DNA of 64,000 nt from Gaeumannomyces sp. JS-464. Its lineage: Eukaryota > Ascomycota > Sordariomycetes > Magnaporthales > Magnaporthaceae. Of this stretch, positions 13,201 to 24,999 are shown in pieces. Below the pieces are notes generated by a model, which made no database searches, was not told the DNA's origin, and worked only from the letters and a program-made list of their open reading frames with translations. Both the position numbers and the translations under genes were made by a program. How positions within the stretch are numbered: the stretch's first letter is position 1; every line of letters starts with the position of its first letter. The DNA lies in assembly GCA_002197995.1 (NCBI GenBank), contig NGZR01000001.1, positions 8,184,001-8,248,000 on the forward strand. The letters are read 5' to 3'.

Positions 13201-15388
13201 ATTTTTATTTCCCATTTCGTACTTTTCGTTTGCGTAGTTTTTTTAATTTTTTAATAAAAGGAACGAGTACCGTACGTTCGTTTTTTTATTTAAGTTAAAC
13301 GGTACGTATGCTTACGCGATTTTTTAATGTTACGTTTCCGCTTTTTATGCTATATGTTTTTTGCATTTCGCAATTTCGCATTTCCTTTAATCGAACGTTT
13401 TAATAACATATAATATCGGGTACTACTCGTTAAGTTTAAAAACTGCGGTAAATTTACCGATCCGGGCTAATTTTTACCGTGGCAATTAAAATGCTAAACG
13501 GGGCTTAATTTTAAGCTCGTTTTTTAACCTTCGTGGGAAAAAATCGTATTTAAATTTGGGTTATAAGTGGAATTTACACTTTCCGTAAATAAATTTTGCT
13601 TAAAAAAGGTGCAAATGTTTAAAATATTTTAAATTAATGCTAGGGTAATTTTTTAGTTTTATCGCAGCCCTTTTTAGCTCGTTTACGTCGTTAAATTAAC
13701 AGTTAGCGTATTTAATTTTTTGTTAATTTTTAAACCACGATAAAGGTTAACCGTTATTTCCGTTTGCCGAAATAGCGTGGCATAACAAGCTATTTGGGTG
13801 TTTTAAAACCTTAACGTTTTAAAAACACTTCGAAATATCGAAAAGCGTAAAAGCGCGTTAGTTTTTCCAATTTATTTAGTTTTCGCGGATTATAGGTATA
13901 AAAGCCACGTTATTCGGGCCTTTTTCCAATTTTTATAACTCGGTCGTTTCGAAGTTTTAACCGTTTCGGTTTATTTTAGCATCGTTATTTAAATTTTTAA
14001 GTTTTTGTAAAAAATAAGTTTAACTTAAAGGTTTTTTTTATCGGACTTTATTTTCCTTTGTACCGCTTATTAGGACGGCTTTTTTTTAAACCCTGCGAAA
14101 AGTAACGTTATTTTCCTTTTTCAAATTCGTAAACCCGGAAATAACGCGTTACTTTTTTTCGCGATCGTATTTAAGCTTTATAATTTTAAATATGCAACCG
14201 TTTCGAGGTTTTCGGGGATATTATCCGGTAGTTTCCTTATCGAACTAGTATGTGGTATATAATTTGTCGTAATAGTACGTTTAATCGAACACCGCTTCGG
14301 GGTATAATCCTTTTTATGCTAAGCTTTTTTATATTTGTTAAAGGTTAGCTATTTGGCGGTTATTATTTCGTTAAAAGCAGTTTGCTTTAATATAACCGGT
14401 TTAGCCGCATTTAAAACATTTCCCGTTTTTTACGTTTTGCTTTTGTTTTTTTTTACTGCTTTTATTATTAATAAGCGGCTTTTATACTAAGGTTTATAAA
14501 GCTTAAATGCGTTTCGTAAGCCGTGGTAAGTTATTATTTAGCCTTTTTTTAATTAGCTTTATTATTTTATACTACATTTTTAAAACCATATCCTTTTTTT
14601 TTTATTATCGTTCGTACAGTTTATTGTCTAATACGAACCGCGTTTTAAACGTAATTCGTAAAAAACTCGGGGCGATTTTATTTCGCGATTTTATTTTTTA
14701 CATCCTCGCGCAATCCGTTATAAAAATGTAATATTAACGTAGCGTTGCTTTAGTTAAGCTTAATGTTAATTCGTTAAAAGTTCGTTACGTATTTAGTTGC
14801 AAACCTTTGTTATTTAAAAGCTAATAAATTTCTTTCGGCGATTTAGGTTTCGTCGATTATTTCGAACACTTTTTTAACTTTTTTTAAAGGTTTCGAAATT
14901 AGCGAAGATAATTTTGGTAGCTTTTAGCTATTTTTATATTTTTTAAAATAATCCGCTTTAAGTCGGTTGGAACCATTTTTTTACTTTGCCGTTTAACTTG
15001 GTAATAGCGTAAGCAACCTTTTATTTTTCGCTTACGAATTGCTATTTGTAAAATTTAAAATAGCTTTTACATTTAATAAGGAACGTTTTAAATTTGCCGT
15101 TTTTCCTTCCGTAAAAGTTTAAAAACGGGAATTTATACGTTCGGATTGCGATAAGTGCTTCGAAAAATACCAACTTCGTAATAAATTGTTTTACCTCGGT
15201 TTGGCTTTTAACGATTTCGTTCGTTATAAGCTTAAAAAGGTTAGCCGTGTTAGCGGTTTTGTTAAAGTCGTACTTAACACCGTTAAAAGTAAAAACCGTG
15301 GTTTTTTCCATTTTAAGCTTTTTATTACTGCTCGTTATAGCTGTATTATCTTTTTTTTTAACGAGGTATTAAATAGGATTAGTTAAAA

Positions 15389-15947
15389 TGTTACAATTAA
15401 AAGTTTGCTTTTAAAGTAAGGCATTTCGGGGGTAAAAAGGATAGTATCGCTAATGTTAGCAAATAAAAAAATACGTAATTTAAAAGGATAATTTAATTGC
15501 TTGCTTTAGGAAGTGCTTAAAAGCTAACTTAGGTTAATTAATGCCGAAGCTTTAGTTAAAACCATTGGAAATAATAGGAAATTCATCCTTTATATACACG
15601 TTATTTTTTGCTTTAGTAATTTTTAAATTTATAGCTTTATTGCAAATTTATAAATCCTTTTCAGATTTGTTATTTTGTTATAAATCCATAAATCCCTTTT
15701 AAATTTATTGCTTTGTTATAAATTTACAAATCCCTTTTAAATTTGTTGTTTTATTACAAATTTATAAATCCCTTTTGGATTTATTACTTTGTTATAAATT
15801 TACAAATCCTTTTTAAATTTATAACTTTGTTACAAATTTATAAATCCTTTTTAAAGCACGTAATTCCACGTGTTTTAGTGCGGGTAAGGCTACCTTTTGG
15901 GGCTTATCCCGTCCTGCTATCCCGGGGCTTGCATGCTGGTTGTAACA
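15389..15947 (-). repeat. 5' LTR of Gypsy-A (559 bp)
   Basis: It runs from tgttacaatta to gttgtaaca, the TG...CA ends shared with the LTRs of Gypsy-B and Gypsy-C. The gag start lies about 75 bp inside. The outer half, from about 15,850 to 15,947, is GC-rich and almost free of RIP changes, while the inner half is AT-rich. It contains a run of about 44-bp direct repeats (15,640-15,855). Confidence 0.85.
15640..15855. repeat. Minisatellite inside the Gypsy-A LTR, unit about 44 bp
   Basis: Five or so imperfect copies of a unit containing ttataaatcc and ttttaaattt alternate through this part of the LTR. The LTRs of Gypsy-B carry three to four copies of the same unit (about 18,225-18,350 and 30,288-30,400). 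The LTR of Gypsy-C has an unrelated palindromic module at this place. The tract probably lies in U3, where copy-number changes could alter promoter strength; that is inference. Confidence 0.75.
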
Positions 15948-15952
15948 AATAA

Positions 15953-17736
15953 GCGTTGCTTATAATGCGTTATTAAGCTCGAAAACCTTTTTAAAAAAAC
16001 TTTTTTAAATATTTTTTGCACGTTTTTAGCTTTTTTAAAAACTTTTTATAAAGCGGGCTATATGTAAAGTTTTTTAATAAGTTTGTTAATTTTAAACGGT
16101 GGTTTACGCTTTTTTTAAACGGGGGTATTTCGTTAAATTTGGTTTTGCTAAAGCTTTTTAACAAGTTTTAATATTTTAAAAAAACCGTTTTTAATACGCG
16201 TTGTTAAAGTTCTTTATCGTCGTAAGGAAATAGCTTTTTCGCCAAGGCCGATTTCCGGTTTTTAAAGATAAACTTGTCCAGTTTAAAAAACTAATTGCCG
16301 TTAAATTGGTATTTTCCTTCGCTCGGTTTTTAGCTATTCGTTTAAAACTTACCGCGTTTAGTACGGCCACGTCGAAAAATCGGTGCTTATATTAACCGAT
16401 CGAATTTCGTTTAAAAATGTAAATCTTTTGCCCGTTTCGGCTATAATAGGGAAAAAGGGCCTTTCCGAAACCTTTTAAATTCGGGGTTGCGCTTCGGAAA
16501 GTAAACGGGGGTAAGAAATGCCTGCCAGCTTTCGTTCCATTTTAGCTAAATCCTTTTTTAAAACTTCCTTCCAATTATACTTAGCAAGCTTTAAAGCGGC
16601 CATTTAAAAGTTTTAAATAACTTGTTTAAAAAGCTTTAAAGCGGGTTTCGATAATCGCCGTTTTTCGGTTAGTTGTAACTTTTGCAATCGGGCGCGAATC
16701 GCGGTTAAAATTTGTTATCGTTCGCTAAGCTTTAATTTAAAGTTTAACGCAATTTTAGGTTTAAACCGTGCTTGTTCGGGAGTTTTTTATTTTTCCAGCT
16801 AGCGATTTTTTTTTAAATTTAGCGTTTTAAACGCGTATTTTGTTATTTTAGCGGACCTTTTTAAGTAAATAACTTTAGCTAGCGTTTATTTTAATATTGT
16901 AAGCATTTTTTTAAAATAACACTGCTTTTAGCAAAATAAGTTGTCGTTTACGGCAATTTACTAAAATATCGTAATAATTTAAAAAAAAAATCCTGTTATT
17001 AGGTTATAATGCATATCGATAACTAAAAGGGGATTTTAAGGATTAACCGCTGCTATATTTTAAAAAAGGCGATTAAAGCTACGTTTATTACTTACGTGTT
17101 TTAGCTTTTATAATCGCCAATCGCTTAGTGTTCGAAGTTAACGATACGGCGGGGTTTAAACCTTATAAGCTTTTTCGCGAAATTTAGGCTTATAAAAAAG
17201 TATCCGTTTACTTTGGTATTAATAAACGCTATAACAAAAAAAAAGTCCGTTAATTACTATTTTAAAAGTTAAAATTATAAGGTTTTTTTTAAAATATTTA
17301 ACAAAAAAGTCGTAAAGAATTTTCTTTATACCGAATGTTATTATTAACACTTTTAGCTTTAAGATAAAGTTTAATGCTTTTAAAGCAGTTAGTTTCCGAA
17401 TTTTTAGCTTTATTACCTTTTTTTTAAGTTAGCGACGGCTGTTTTAAGCTTTTCCCGGTTAAATTTTATAATTCGTTAAATAATAGCGTTTAAGCGAAAC
17501 TTTTCACCCTGTTTTTTTTATCGCTTTTAAAGCAATCGGGGGCCTGGTAGCCGGTTTCGCGGCAATTAAAACATCGGCCTTTTTTAACTAGCTTTTTAAT
17601 TTCGTCCGTAAATAGCTTGCTTGTATTAAAGCCCGGTAGTTTGGTAGTAAAAGCTTTAAAAGCTCCGTTTCCAGTTTTACCGTTTAGCTTTTTATTTCCT
17701 CCGGTATTGCTTTTATTTTTATCGTTAATAAACGTT
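15953..17736 (-). pseudogene. Gag-protease remnant of a second Gypsy-type element
   Basis: Read right to left there is a gag C-terminus with the knuckle CFNCRETGYQAPDC (about 17,540-17,585), a CCHC motif whose His is Tyr through CAC to TAC. It is followed by a retropepsin-like stretch with FINTKVNGYFFIS at about 17,180-17,227, where the Asp-Thr-Gly active site reads Asn-Thr-Lys (17,212-17,220). The sequence is cut on the left by the Gypsy-A LTR and on the right by the long-TIR element. No RT follows within this piece. The family is different from Gypsy-A/B/C. Confidence 0.6.
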
Positions 17737-18121
17737 TTGTAAAAATATAAGGTTTTAATTAAAGTGTGCTTGCGTTAATCACAGTAATTAATAAGGTTAC
17801 GTTTAATTAATACGGGTTTTGTTAAGCATTATAAGTAATGCTAGTAAAGCTTTAAGCTTAGTAAATAATATAGGCTTGTATTGCAAAAAAGGGTCGCTAA
17901 TTCGACTTTTTTATATACCTTTCGACATTAATCCCACGGGCCCCCCGTTTAAAAAGGTTCCGGTGCCGCACGCGATTTTCCGAAAAATTATTTTATATAG
18001 GGAAATTAAAAAATTAACCCACGGCTACCAAAGCCATTTTTACGTTAGGCTTTTAAATTTAACTTGTGCAATTTTCACCATTACTTCCGCGCGTGCAAAG
18101 TAAGTAAATTAAGTAGCTTTA
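17737..18121 (+). repeat. Outer part of the left TIR arm
   Basis: This is the complement of 33,929-34,292. Shared landmarks are the ttgtaaaaatataagg end, ggttccggtgccgcac (17,957-17,972), and the stretch near 18,070-18,095 against 33,955-33,980. The arm is interrupted after 18,121 by Gypsy-B, whose target duplication cttta is at 18,117-18,121 and 30,635-30,639. Confidence 0.85.
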
Positions 18122-18516
18122 TATTACGACTAGCATGCAAGCTTTAAAATAACAAAACGGGAAAAGGCTTTAAATAGTGCCCCCGTTTTATAGCAAAACA
18201 CGTAAAGTTACGTAATACAAGCGGGATTTATAAATTTATAACAAAATAACAAATCCAAGCGGGATTTATAAATTTATAACAAAGTAATAAATTTATAACA
18301 AAGTAATAAATTTAAACGGGATTTATAAATTTATAACAAAGCTATAAATCCAAAAAAAACCATTAAAAAAATAGTATATATATAAAAAATAGGTTTTTTA
18401 CTATTTTTAATAGTTTTAACTAAAACTTTAGCATTAATTAACTTAAGTTAGCTTTTAAGCATTTTTTAAAGTAAGCAATTAAATTACCCTTTTAAAGTTA
18501 CGTGTTTTTTATTTAT

Positions 18517-18687
18517 TATTAAAGGTGGCTTAAAATCACGTGGGTGGCAACTGGTGCCCCACAGCTTTAAACCTATGCACTGGCCCTGGTATTTTAGCCT
18601 GCGCGCGCCTTAGCCCGCGATCCAGTAAAGTAGCCAAAAAACAATTACCAATCACTTCGGGTGCCTTGTTATCGCGCACCTCCATTA
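18517..18687 (+). repeat. 5' LTR of Copia-1
   Basis: It begins tattaaaggtggc (RIP form of tgttaaaggtggc) and ends tccatta. Compared with the 3' LTR and the clean LTR at 46,089-46,257, the changes here are mostly G-to-A on the plus strand. Confidence 0.9.
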
Positions 18688-18699
18688 GGTTATAAGCCC
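18688..18699 (+). other. Probable primer-binding site of Copia-1
   Basis: The sequence ggttataagccc lies directly after the 5' LTR. It resembles the complement of the initiator-tRNA anticodon arm (ggttatgagccc) with one G-to-A change, the half-tRNA priming known for many Copia elements. In Copia-2 the same position reads agttgtaagccc, consistent with other G-to-A changes. Confidence 0.5.
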
Positions 18700-18999
18700 T
18701 CGCGCTACCGTTAACGATTCTCTGCCTAATTAGGAGAGATTAACGGTGCACGAGTTGTTTCCCGTTGCTTGCGTTTTCCCGCCGTGGATTACGGGCGAGG
18801 CGCAGCAGTTAAAAAACCGTTAAACGACAATTAATAAGGCCGCGTTCGGCGCCGATTAGCAACCATAACAAAGCAATAACGATAACCCTTTTAGCGTTTA
18901 AAGCACCATTTCCCTTGCAATCCAACGCTTTTATACGCGTTAAAAGTGCCAACAAAGTCGCTAAAATGGCGGAATACCGCGAAGTCGCAGTGAAGGTCC

Positions 19000-21900
19000 C
19001 GGACCTGCTAAGGCTTTTAACCTGGAAATATGAAAGCGCACTATCCGGGTGCATTTAACCGCTTCCCGCAATATCTCTTTTATATTTGCTAACCTTCCGG
19101 CAAACCGGCTAAAGCGAGAGGATTACGAAGCTGTACAGTTATGGGCTTTTAGGAGGATATTAATATGGTATTGCATCCGTAACAATATCGAAAAGGTAAC
19201 CACGGACCTGGAAAAGGCCGGTTGGACCGCTTTAAAAACGACGAGGATTAAAACCTAAAAGCTTTTTGGGATAAGGTAATTAGCCATTAAATTACCGCTA
19301 ACGGCCGTTTCGACGCTTAATTAACGAACATTATACAATTTCGGTAAAAAGTTTAACGGTAACGTTAAAAAGTATACGGACCGCTGGTTAAAGTAAAGCA
19401 GGCCTTGGATTAAGCCAACATTAACATTCCGGATCGGATGCTTATAAGGAGCCTCGTTAACGGGCTTAGCGCCACTACCCTTTTGCGGTGGCTATAGCTT
19501 TAGGGAGTTGTAAAGGCGAGCGCCGCATTCCCGCTAACTTTATTTCGAAAGTGCTCGAAAATACGGCGGTTATAAAGCCTCGGAGTAAAGGCTATAGCTA
19601 ATACTAATAAAAGCCGGAGGGATTTTAAAAGCCGAGGCCTGTAATAAAAAGGGTTGCACTATCGTTTCGCGTGCCCACCACGATAAGTGCGGTAAGCATT
19701 ACAAAAGCGGTAACGATAACTGCTGCTTTTGCACCTAAGCTTAAAAGGCTTAAAAGGCCAAATATCCGGAGCGGCGCTTTTAGCGAGGCAATAAGGCAGC
19801 TAACGAGGCTACAGCTAACCCGAGGCTGCCAACCATACTGGTGTGCCGGTTAATCGGGGCAATGCAGCTAATATAACATAGCCAATACCGCTTTAAGCAA
19901 TGTTAAAGTGCCCGTAACGCCGTAATAATCGATTCCGGCTCGTTTAAGCACCACTTTAACGATCGCAAATGGTTTACCTCGTTAAAAAAGCGCGAGGTCC
20001 CTATAACGCTACCACGGCTAACGGCGGCGCCTAAGTTTCCGTTAAAAAAGGCACCGTCGAAATGCATTAGCGTAATAAGCGGGCGTTATTACAGTTACTT
20101 TACAGCAATTTTTACGCTTAAATCCCTTTTTAACCTTTTTAACCTTAGCAAAATGCGCAAAGCACTTAAAAAACGATTAAACCGATTATTTCGTAACGCC
20201 CGACGAAATGGTTAAGCAGCTACCAAATTAACAATAACGTACTAATTGCTAACGTTAACGTGCCCGCAAGCGCGCCCCCGGGCTTTGTAGCTTTAGGTAA
20301 CGCACTTAACGGAGGAAACCGACCGACGGGCTAACGCACCGACCACGATAAAACGCCCGGTGCTTTACGTAATAATGCATCGGCCTAATGCATGCTAATA
20401 AAAAGGCGGTAATAACGGCTTACCGCGTTGCAAGCATTAAAGTTAGCTATTTAAAGCATTAAAGCATACTGTAACGGCTGTTTAAAAAGCAAAGCGACTA
20501 AATTATCGGCAATCGTTACTTCCACCGCATTACCCGCTTTTAAGCCGTATTTATAATATACATTAACCATTTCGCCTACTTTATACGGCGGATATAATTA
20601 CGCCGTTTATATTACTAATAAGGCAATTACTTTTGCTGGGTGATTTTTGCAATTAGCAAAGCTAGCACGGAATTTTTACGAAGGTTTGTAATTGGATTAG
20701 CTATATTAAACTCCAGTTAGCATTAAAATATAGCAATTTACACGGACGGTAGCACGGAGTTTAACCCGGAAAAGCTAAAAGCTTATTGCATTACTCGAAG
20801 CAAAGCTTGCGAAATTAGCCCGGCGCGATGCCCGGAAATAAATAGCATCGTTAACGTGCTAACCGTACTATACTTAACGCGGCTCGCACCGGGATTAACG
20901 CTAACGGCTTGCAAAAAGTACTGGGTATATGCTTTGCAGCAGCGAAAAGGGTGCTAAATATACTTAAATACAGCTTTTAGCGGTAAGGAAAGCCCGCACG
21001 AGGCGTGGGTAAAAGCAATCGGCTTTAACGAAGTATTACCAACCACCAATCCGTACCTTCCGCATTTGGGGCGCGGTCGCCTAAGTGCTAATTAAAAACG
21101 GCAAAAAAGCTAAAGCTAACAAAATGGCCTTAAGTAAAAGGGCCGGCTTATGGCTGGGAAAGCTTTATAACGAAATCCTGCTAGTTAAACCGGATGGTAC
21201 TAACAAGGTTTTCCGTTACCGTAACGCACGAATTAACGAAAGCGTTAGTAAACGCCGGAAATCGCCTTATAACTTTATTAAAAAGGCGATTACACTAATG
21301 CGGTTAACGAAGCCGTTATTAAAAACCTTTACTTTACAATAGGCATTTAGGTTTATAATACTAGCCAATTATTAATTCCACCGATAGCAACGATGGTAAC
21401 ACCGGTGCAACTGGCGATATTGCCGGCCCCGGAAGTGATAACGATTTATCGCTTGCGGAAAAAACCGGGGAAACCGAAGCGGAAAACGAGGAGCCTGCCG
21501 TTGCAAAGCTTAAAAAGCTTAAAAAGCCCGCCGGCCCGGGCATAACACCCGAAAATTCCCGAGCTCGGTAACGAGGCGGTTACGGTGCCCGCAGCGCCTA
21601 AAAAAAGGACTGCAAAAAGCGGCCGCCGCCCCCGCCGAGTAACCGGCGATTAAGGAGCGCTTAACGGCTTTAAGCATTATAAAGTCCTAACACCAAAAAC
21701 CTGCAAAAAAAGGGAGCCCGCAAGGCATTTACAACGGCTCGCTTCGAGCTTAAAAATATTAAAAAGGTGGCGGAAAAGGATCCGGGTAACCTAAAAGCGC
21801 CGGAAACGACGAAAGCTTTTACAGCCTTAATACGAATATTAAGCTGCCGAAAAAACTGCCCGAAAAACGGGTTTTGCATTCGTTAACATCACGTACCCGG

Positions 21901-23640
21901 ATAACGATATCGTTTTGCCCAAAAGATCGGCGGCTTTAAAATCCCTAACCTCGCGCTTTTCGGCGTCGCACGGTGCCGGGAACACCGTATATTCCGGCCT
22001 ATTACTACGCGGTAAAGCACGAAACCGTACGAGCGATATTATAAGCTAGCAATGCAAAAGCAAATTAACACGTTTAAAAAAGCACGTAAGTGCTAAAAAA
22101 TTGCCCCCGGGCGCTAAAGCACTGCCGGGCAAATGGGTATACGTGCTTAAGCTAACGCTTAACGGCGCTTTTAAAAAAGATTAAAACGCGTTAGGTCGTT
22201 TGCGGCAATTACGACGATATTCGGGCGAGGATAAGGTTGTAACGTACGCGGTAATCGCTTATGCAGCATTTACGAGGGTGTTTTTTATGCTTATGGCCGT
22301 TAACGACTTTAAATGCCGCCAGTTCGACTTTTCTGCTTATTTTAGCGCTATCGTATTTGGTAACGTTATAATATACGTACAGCAATTTAAAGCATTCCGG
22401 TTAGGCAAAAAGGCTATTATTGCCGCTTAAAAAAAGCATTTTACGGCTTTCGCAAATCGCTTTTATAGTGGTATTAAACGATTACTTCGGAGTTAAAGCA
22501 TTTAGCTTTAAGCCGATTTATTAAAACGTTTGCTTTTACCGCAAAAAGGAAACGGGCGCTATATGCTATTGCTTTACGTGGACGATTTCCAAATTGCCGC
22601 TCGTACGGTTACGGAAATTAAAGCCATCGCTAACGAGGTGGGTAGCCGGTTCGAAATAACCGCTTTAAGTAACGCAAAAACGTTTTTCGGCATGCAGGTT
22701 GTAAAGGATCGCTAGCGGAGGAATTGTAACCTTTACCAACGCGATTATATTAATAAAATTATTACTAAATACGAACGGGAGGATTTTAAAGCAGTAAAAA
22801 CGCCTTACCTTTTGGCTTTGTAATGCCGATCATTTGGGACCCTTTCCCGCACGAGGAGGTTTACGCTATAGTTGGAAATAGCGAGTATTAGCTACCTCGC
22901 TGGCATTACTCGCCCTAATATTACGTATACCGTAAAAAGGTTGCAAAAGGTTAACGCCAATCCCGGCAAACGGAAGCATTTAGCACTGCTTAAAGCACTT
23001 TTAGCGCTAATTATTAGCACTAAAAGGCTTGCGCTTACCTTTTGGTGGGCCTACTTATAGCGCCGAAGCGATGGCTAAAAGCTTACGAAAATGCCTCGTT
23101 CGCCAATTGCCTCCGTACGAGGGCATTTACAAGCGGCGTAATCGTTATGCTAACGGGTGGTCCTGTTTACTGGCAATTAAAAAGCAGACTTTTGTAACGA
23201 CGTTAACGACGGAAGCGGAGTTCGTTAACTTTGCCAACGGGCCGGGCCTTGCTTTGGATTAAAGCATTTTAAAGGAAATTGGATACCTTTAGCGAAAGAC
23301 TTTCGTGGTGCATACGGACAGCGCTAACGCCTAAGCGACGGTGTTAAACCCGTTGGAATTAGCCCGCACCCGCATAATCGACCTCCGCTACAATGGGTAA
23401 TCGATGCTGTAAAGCGTTAACTTTTTACCTTTAAGCTAGTTGGCACGGCTAATATAAAGGCGGACGGTTTTACGAAAGGCCTAACGGCGAAAGGATAAGC
23501 GAGGTTTGTTATTTAGCTGGGAATGCAGCAAATGCCGCAGTAAACGGCTTATAGGAAAACCAGGAAACACCACGAACTTGGAGGGTTACTACGTAATGCG
23601 TGCTCGTAATGCCTTTAAAGCCGTTGCATGGCTTACGGGG
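19000..23640 (+). pseudogene. Copia-1 gag-pol relic (integrase, RT, RNase H)
   Basis: A single gag-pol is expected. A GAG-pre-integrase zinc region lies near 20,320-20,510. The integrase core has YTDGSTEFNPEKLKAYC near 20,735-20,790 and SPARCPEIN; one base appears missing at the catalytic-Glu block near 20,838-20,845. A variable Pro/Glu region lies near 21,360-21,660. RT is around 22,100-22,700 with YVDD at 22,575-22,586 followed by a TAG. After it come SYLAGITRPNITY (about 22,885) and the RNase H end SCLLAIKKQ with TTEAEFVNFA near 23,160-23,240. Multiple stops and frameshifts make it non-functional, but RT blocks remain readable. Confidence 0.85.
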
Positions 23641-23643
23641 GGG

Positions 23644-23813
23644 TGTTAAAGGTGGCCTGGAATTACGTGGGTGGCAATTGGTGCCTCACAGTTTTAAGCT
23701 TATGCATTGGCTTTGGTATTTTGGCTTGCGCGCGCTTTAGCCCGCGATTTAGTAAAGTAGCTAAGGAATAATTACTAATCACTTCGGGTGTTTGTTATCG
23801 CGCACTTTTATCA
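23644..23813 (+). repeat. 3' LTR of Copia-1
   Basis: It starts tgttaaaggtggc and ends ttttatca. Relative to the 5' LTR and the clean copy at 46,089-46,257, essentially every assignable difference is C-to-T on the plus strand. A run of G (aligned with the expected polypurine tract) immediately precedes it at about 23,637-23,643. Confidence 0.9.
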
Positions 23814-23934
23814 TTTATTAATATTAGCGATACTATTTTTTCCGCCCCCGAAATGCTTTACTTTAAAAGTAAACCTTTAATTATAACATTTTAATTAATT
23901 TTATTTAATTTTTATTAAAAGGAAAAATAATGCA

Positions 23935-24960
23935 GTTATAACAAGCAGTAGCAAAAAGCCCGAAAAGGAAAAAACTACGGTTTTTACTTTTAACGGTGTT
24001 AAATACGACTTTAACAAAGCCGCTAACACGGCTAGCCTTTTTAAACTTATAGCGGACGAAATCGCTAAAAGCTAAAACGAGGTAAAATAATTTACTACGA
24101 AATTGGTATCCCTTAAAGCACTTATTGCAATTCGAACATATAAATTCCCGTTTTAAACTTTTACGAAAAGGAAAACGGCAAATTTAAAACGTTTTTTACT
24201 AAATGCAAAAGCTATTTTAAATTTTACAAACAGCAATTCGTAAGCGAAAATAAAAAGTTGCTTACGCTATTATTAAACTGGACGGTAAAATGAAAAAATG
24301 GTTTTAACCGATTTAAAGCAATTATTTTAAAAATACGAAAATAACTAAGAAATTACTAAGCTTATTTTCGCTAATTTTAAAACCTTTAGAAAAAAGGTTG
24401 GAAAAATGTTCGAAATAATCGACGAAATACAAGTTGCTAAAAAAAACCTGCTAGCTTTTAAATAGCGAAAGCTTGTAATTAAATACGCAGTGAATTTTTA
24501 ACGGATTAATATTAAGCTTAGCTAAAGTAACGCTACGTTAATGCTGCACTTTTACAACGAATTGCGCGAAAATGTAAAAGATAAATTCGCAAAACAAAAT
24601 CGCTTAAAGTTTTTTACGAATTACGTTAAAAACGCAATTCGCATAGCATAAATTATACGAACGATAAAAAAAAAAAAAGGATATAGTTTTAAAAATGTAG
24701 CATAAAACAGTAAAGTTAACCAAAAAAGGCCAAAATAATAACCTATTACGGTTTATAAAACGCATTTAAACTTTATAAACCTTAATACGAAAGCCGCTTA
24801 TTAGTAATAAAAGCAGTAAAAAATGCAAAAGCAAAACCCGAAAAACGGGAAATGTTTTAAATGCGGCTAAACCGGCCATATTAAAGCAAATTGCCTTTAA
24901 AAAAATAATAACCGTTAAATAGTTAACTTTTAACGAATGTAAAAAAGCCCGATATAAGGA
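23935..24960 (+). pseudogene. Gypsy-B gag relic
   Basis: The protein begins with a Lys-rich leader and TTVFTFNGVKYDFNKAANTA, the same N-terminus as copies A and C. A capsid-like helical region follows, then an almost intact CCHC knuckle, CFKCG-TGHIKANC, at 24,853-24,894 with one stop replacing Gln. The initiating ATG (equivalent to 55,124 in Gypsy-C) has been mutated. Several Trp and Gln codons are now stops. Confidence 0.75.
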
Positions 24961-24999
24961 AAGCTATGCTTTAAACCGGCGTTTAGCTAAACGAGCTAT

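Larger units (their letters stand above)
7950..15330 (-). pseudogene. Gypsy-A gag-pol relic
   Basis: From right to left: gag N-terminus (KTTVFTFNGVKYDFNK) reading from 15,311; a zinc-knuckle relic near 14,370-14,415; protease region; RT with YLNN at 12,036-12,047; RNase H; integrase; and an SH3-like/chromodomain tail below about 8,400. Every domain has a counterpart at the same relative place in Gypsy-B and Gypsy-C. In-frame stops are abundant. Pogo-2 occupies 8,402-10,262 and separates the integrase from the chromodomain, so the gene was also physically disrupted. Confidence 0.8.
7231..15947 (-). mobile_element. Ty3/Gypsy chromovirus copy A (Gypsy-A), interrupted by pogo-2
   Basis: This is the same family as Gypsy-B (18,122-30,634) and Gypsy-C (48,469-55,621), read right to left. 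It has a 5' LTR at 15,389-15,947, gag near 14,350-15,330, then pol down to about 7,950, and an antisense ORF at 7,233-7,849. Pogo-2 is inserted at 8,402-10,262, between the integrase core and the chromodomain. The 3' LTR expected left of 7,231 is not recognisable, so that end is truncated or replaced. The DNA is saturated with RIP changes, and the RT motif YLDD reads YLNN at 12,036-12,047, both catalytic Asp lost. Confidence 0.85.
18517..23813 (+). mobile_element. Ty1/Copia retrotransposon copy 1 (Copia-1), 5,297 bp, nested in the Gypsy-B LTR
   Basis: The LTRs at 18,517-18,687 and 23,644-23,813 (about 170 bp each) are flanked by tttat at 18,512-18,516 and 23,814-23,818. Integrase precedes RT, the Copia order. 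It is less damaged than the Gypsy copies: the RT active site YVDD at 22,575-22,586 is intact. Copia-2 (46,089-58,648) is the same family. Confidence 0.93.
18122..23888 (+). repeat. 5' LTR of Gypsy-B, interrupted
   Basis: It consists of 18,122-18,516 and 23,819-23,888. The start tattacgac is the RIP form of tgttacgac and the end is aattataaca. The gap is exactly Copia-1 plus one copy of the duplicated tttat. The joined sequence matches the intact 3' LTR at 30,189-30,634, including gtttattagcattagcg at the insertion point (about 30,551-30,567). Confidence 0.9.

Noticed and set aside
15640..15855. Regular repeats resembling a CRISPR array
   Set aside because: The units are contiguous and have no unique spacers; they lie within a retrotransposon LTR of a eukaryote.
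17819..18103. 94-codon open frame
   Set aside because: It lies entirely in the terminal inverted repeat arm; the same sequence in the other arm is not open in a matching frame.
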